From Clostridia bacterium (GTDB taxonomy: Bacteria > Bacillota > Clostridia > Lachnospirales > Cellulosilyticaceae): 64,000 nt of DNA. A program made the translations under genes and the position numbers. The notes beneath the pieces are model-generated. The model ran no database searches. It was given only the letters and a program-made list of their open reading frames with translations, and was not told the DNA's origin. Shown here in pieces: positions 63,020 through 64,000 of this stretch. The DNA lies in assembly GCA_029239755.1 (NCBI GenBank), contig JARBUI010000004.1, forward strand, positions 62,001 to 126,000, given 5' to 3'. Within the stretch, counting starts at the first letter, position 1, and every line of letters starts with the position of its first letter.

Positions 63020-63286
63020 AGTCTTACAAGTGAAATTGCCACCTCACTATCTAGAACTACTATTGAAAGACAACAGGCAGGCTTACCTCAAACCCTAGTT
63101 AAAGAGTATGAAATACAAACTTTAAAACAAGGTGAAGTTGCTTGAAATAAGTGTGTACAAAATAATTACTTAAGGTTTGTTAAACATCATCTGCAGGATG
63201 AGACTGCAGTGGACACTATTAAGGTGATTGTTAAAAAGACGCATGGAAGTGAAGAAGTACGACTGTCTGAAGTAAAAGTTTATTAG
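63020..63286 (+). pseudogene. 3' remnant of an FAD-oxidoreductase paralogue
   Basis: Reading one frame from 63020 gives about 88 codons matching the C-terminal end of the oxidoreductase at 49178-50962 (shared words include 'LTSEI', 'TTIERQQAGLP', 'LVKEYEIQ', 'KCVQ' and 'NNYLRF' versus DNYLRF, ending 'EVxVY' and stop). The frame is broken by TGA where the intact gene has TGG (Trp), and more than 500 N-terminal codons are missing. There is no start codon with a ribosome binding site. It is therefore a decayed fragment left by duplication and deletion. The stop is at 63284-63286. Confidence 0.88.
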
Positions 63287-63311
63287 GCCCAAAAATACAA
63301 GGTATAGTGAT

Positions 63312-63358
63312 AAAGCTAATTGCTGAGAAGTATACCGCTTCAGTAATTTAGCTTTTTT
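63312..63358 (+). terminator. Terminator, diverged copy of the one at 50993
   Basis: AAGCTAATTGCTGA pairs imperfectly with TCAGTAATTTAGCTT, followed by a run of seven Ts. It lies at the same distance after the oxidoreductase remnant as the terminator after the intact gene, and probably now ends the operon starting at 55887. Confidence 0.75.
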
Positions 63359-63492
63359 ATTTTTCAATAAAACCTATAAAGTAGAAATTTATAGATTTAC
63401 TGTAGTTTTGGAGTAACAAATAAATAGGTGAATAAATAATTTTGTGTTAAGATGAGTAAGATAAATGAAAAATAAACTAAAGGCGGAATAAC

Positions 63493-64000
63493 ATGAGAAA
63501 CTTTAAGATTGTCATTCAGTATGACGGAAGCAGATATAAAGGATGGCAGATTCAGCAAGATAATGATTTAACAGTACAAGGTAAAATACAAGCAGTACTC
63601 ACTAAGATGGCAGAAGAACCAGTAGAAGTAATAGGCTGTGATCGAACAGATATAGGAGCACATGCAGAAAATTATGTGGCTAACTTTCATACAGAGTGTG
63701 ATTTAAGTAAAGATATTATTTTAAATTATCTTTACGAATTTTTGCCTGAAGACATTGTTGTAAAATCTATAGAAGAAGTAGGAGAAAGGTTTCATGCGAG
63801 ATACAATGTAAAATCAATGACCTATGTCTATACAGTAGATAATAATACTTTTAGAAATGTATTTAATAGAAAATATACTTATCATACAGATAACAAGCTT
63901 GATATATTTGAAATGGAAAAAGGAGCAGAAGTGTTAGTTGGGACTCATGATTTTCAAAGTTTTACAACACTTAAAGCTGGTAATAAGTCTACGGTTAGAA
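63493..64000 (+). CDS. truA: tRNA pseudouridine synthase TruA family, 5' part (runs off the window)
   Basis: The first 169 codons of a TruA-family enzyme, which makes pseudouridine at positions 38-40 of tRNA anticodon arms. Visible features are 'IVIQYDGSRYKGWQIQ' at the start and 'GCDRTDIGAHAENYVANF', containing the catalytic Asp53. This motif usually reads GRTDxGVHA, so the Gly to Asp change before RTD and Ala for Val mark it as a diverged member, possibly a second truA copy. 'YNVKSMTYVYTVDN' and 'LVGTHDFQSF' are also typical. AAGGCGG precedes the ATG. The 3' end is outside the window. Confidence 0.88.
   Translation, partial: MRNFKIVIQYDGSRYKGWQIQQDNDLTVQGKIQAVLTKMAEEPVEVIGCDRTDIGAHAENYVANFHTECDLSKDIILNYLYEFLPEDIVVKSIEEVGERFHARYNVKSMTYVYTVDNNTFRNVFNRKYTYHTDNKLDIFEMEKGAEVLVGTHDFQSFTTLKAGNKSTVR

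Noticed and set aside
63170-63367. Minus-strand 65-codon open frame
   Set aside because: It lies antisense to the oxidoreductase remnant and through the terminator. Composition is low-complexity and there is no plausible start signal.
1-64000. CRISPR array, prophage or insertion sequence
   Set aside because: No regularly spaced direct repeats, transposase, integrase or phage structural genes were recognised on either strand.

Overview
The window is AT-rich DNA with strong AGGAGG-type ribosome binding sites, short intergenic gaps and many hairpin terminators. It encodes a Tlp-type spore protein, an [FeFe]-hydrogenase maturase (HydE), a chemoreceptor, YesM/YesN two-component systems and many carbohydrate ABC importers. 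Together these point to an anaerobic, motile, spore-forming Firmicute, probably a glycan-degrading member of the Lachnospirales/Clostridia. A Cellulosilyticum-like genome is my guess; the sequence does not prove it. No rRNA, tRNA, CRISPR array, prophage or insertion sequence was recognised.

Bases 1-24000 are mostly housekeeping and accessory single genes: a GC-rich inverted repeat; bioB; an EamA transporter; a pentapeptide-repeat protein; a small secreted protein; a WYL regulator and GyrI-like binding protein; an uncharacterised DUF6323/DUF6179 pair; a second GyrI-like protein; tlp; a four-gene ferric-siderophore ABC operon behind a clear promoter and Fur box; an APC permease; a GAF/HD-GYP c-di-GMP phosphodiesterase behind a structured leader; mscL; hydE; a YgjV-GNAT fusion; a chemoreceptor; a 54-residue protein whose Shine-Dalgarno lies in a hairpin; a ZIP metal transporter; a DEAD-box helicase; and galE.

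Bases 24000-32640 form an amino-sugar locus: a divergent AraC regulator, then a sugar-1-phosphate nucleotidyltransferase, an N-acetylhexosamine 1-kinase (NahK-like), a CUT1 binding protein with two permeases, and a DUF5107/TPR protein. With the nearby galE this resembles the lacto-N-biose/galacto-N-biose route, but no GH112 phosphorylase is present in the window.

Bases 32800-39230 hold a LacI-type regulator followed by a sigma-A-like promoter overlapping a perfect 16-bp palindrome, then a URO-D-family protein and a complete ribose-type (CUT2) ABC transporter.

Bases 39300-63300 are a large carbohydrate region. Two modules, each a YesM/YesN two-component system convergent with a lone, non-lipidated RbsB-like binding protein, flank a block with two FAD-dependent oxidoreductases, a PocR/AraC regulator and a CUT1 transporter. 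A third CUT1 transporter follows, with an unrecognised 803-residue enzyme-like protein, a KdgF-like cupin and an aldose epimerase. I infer that this is an uronate-oligosaccharide uptake and catabolism system. Its 3' end carries a broken fragment of a third FAD-oxidoreductase paralogue plus a related terminator, evidence of local duplication and decay. None of the three CUT1 operons encodes an ATPase, so they probably share one encoded elsewhere. The window ends inside a truA-family gene.
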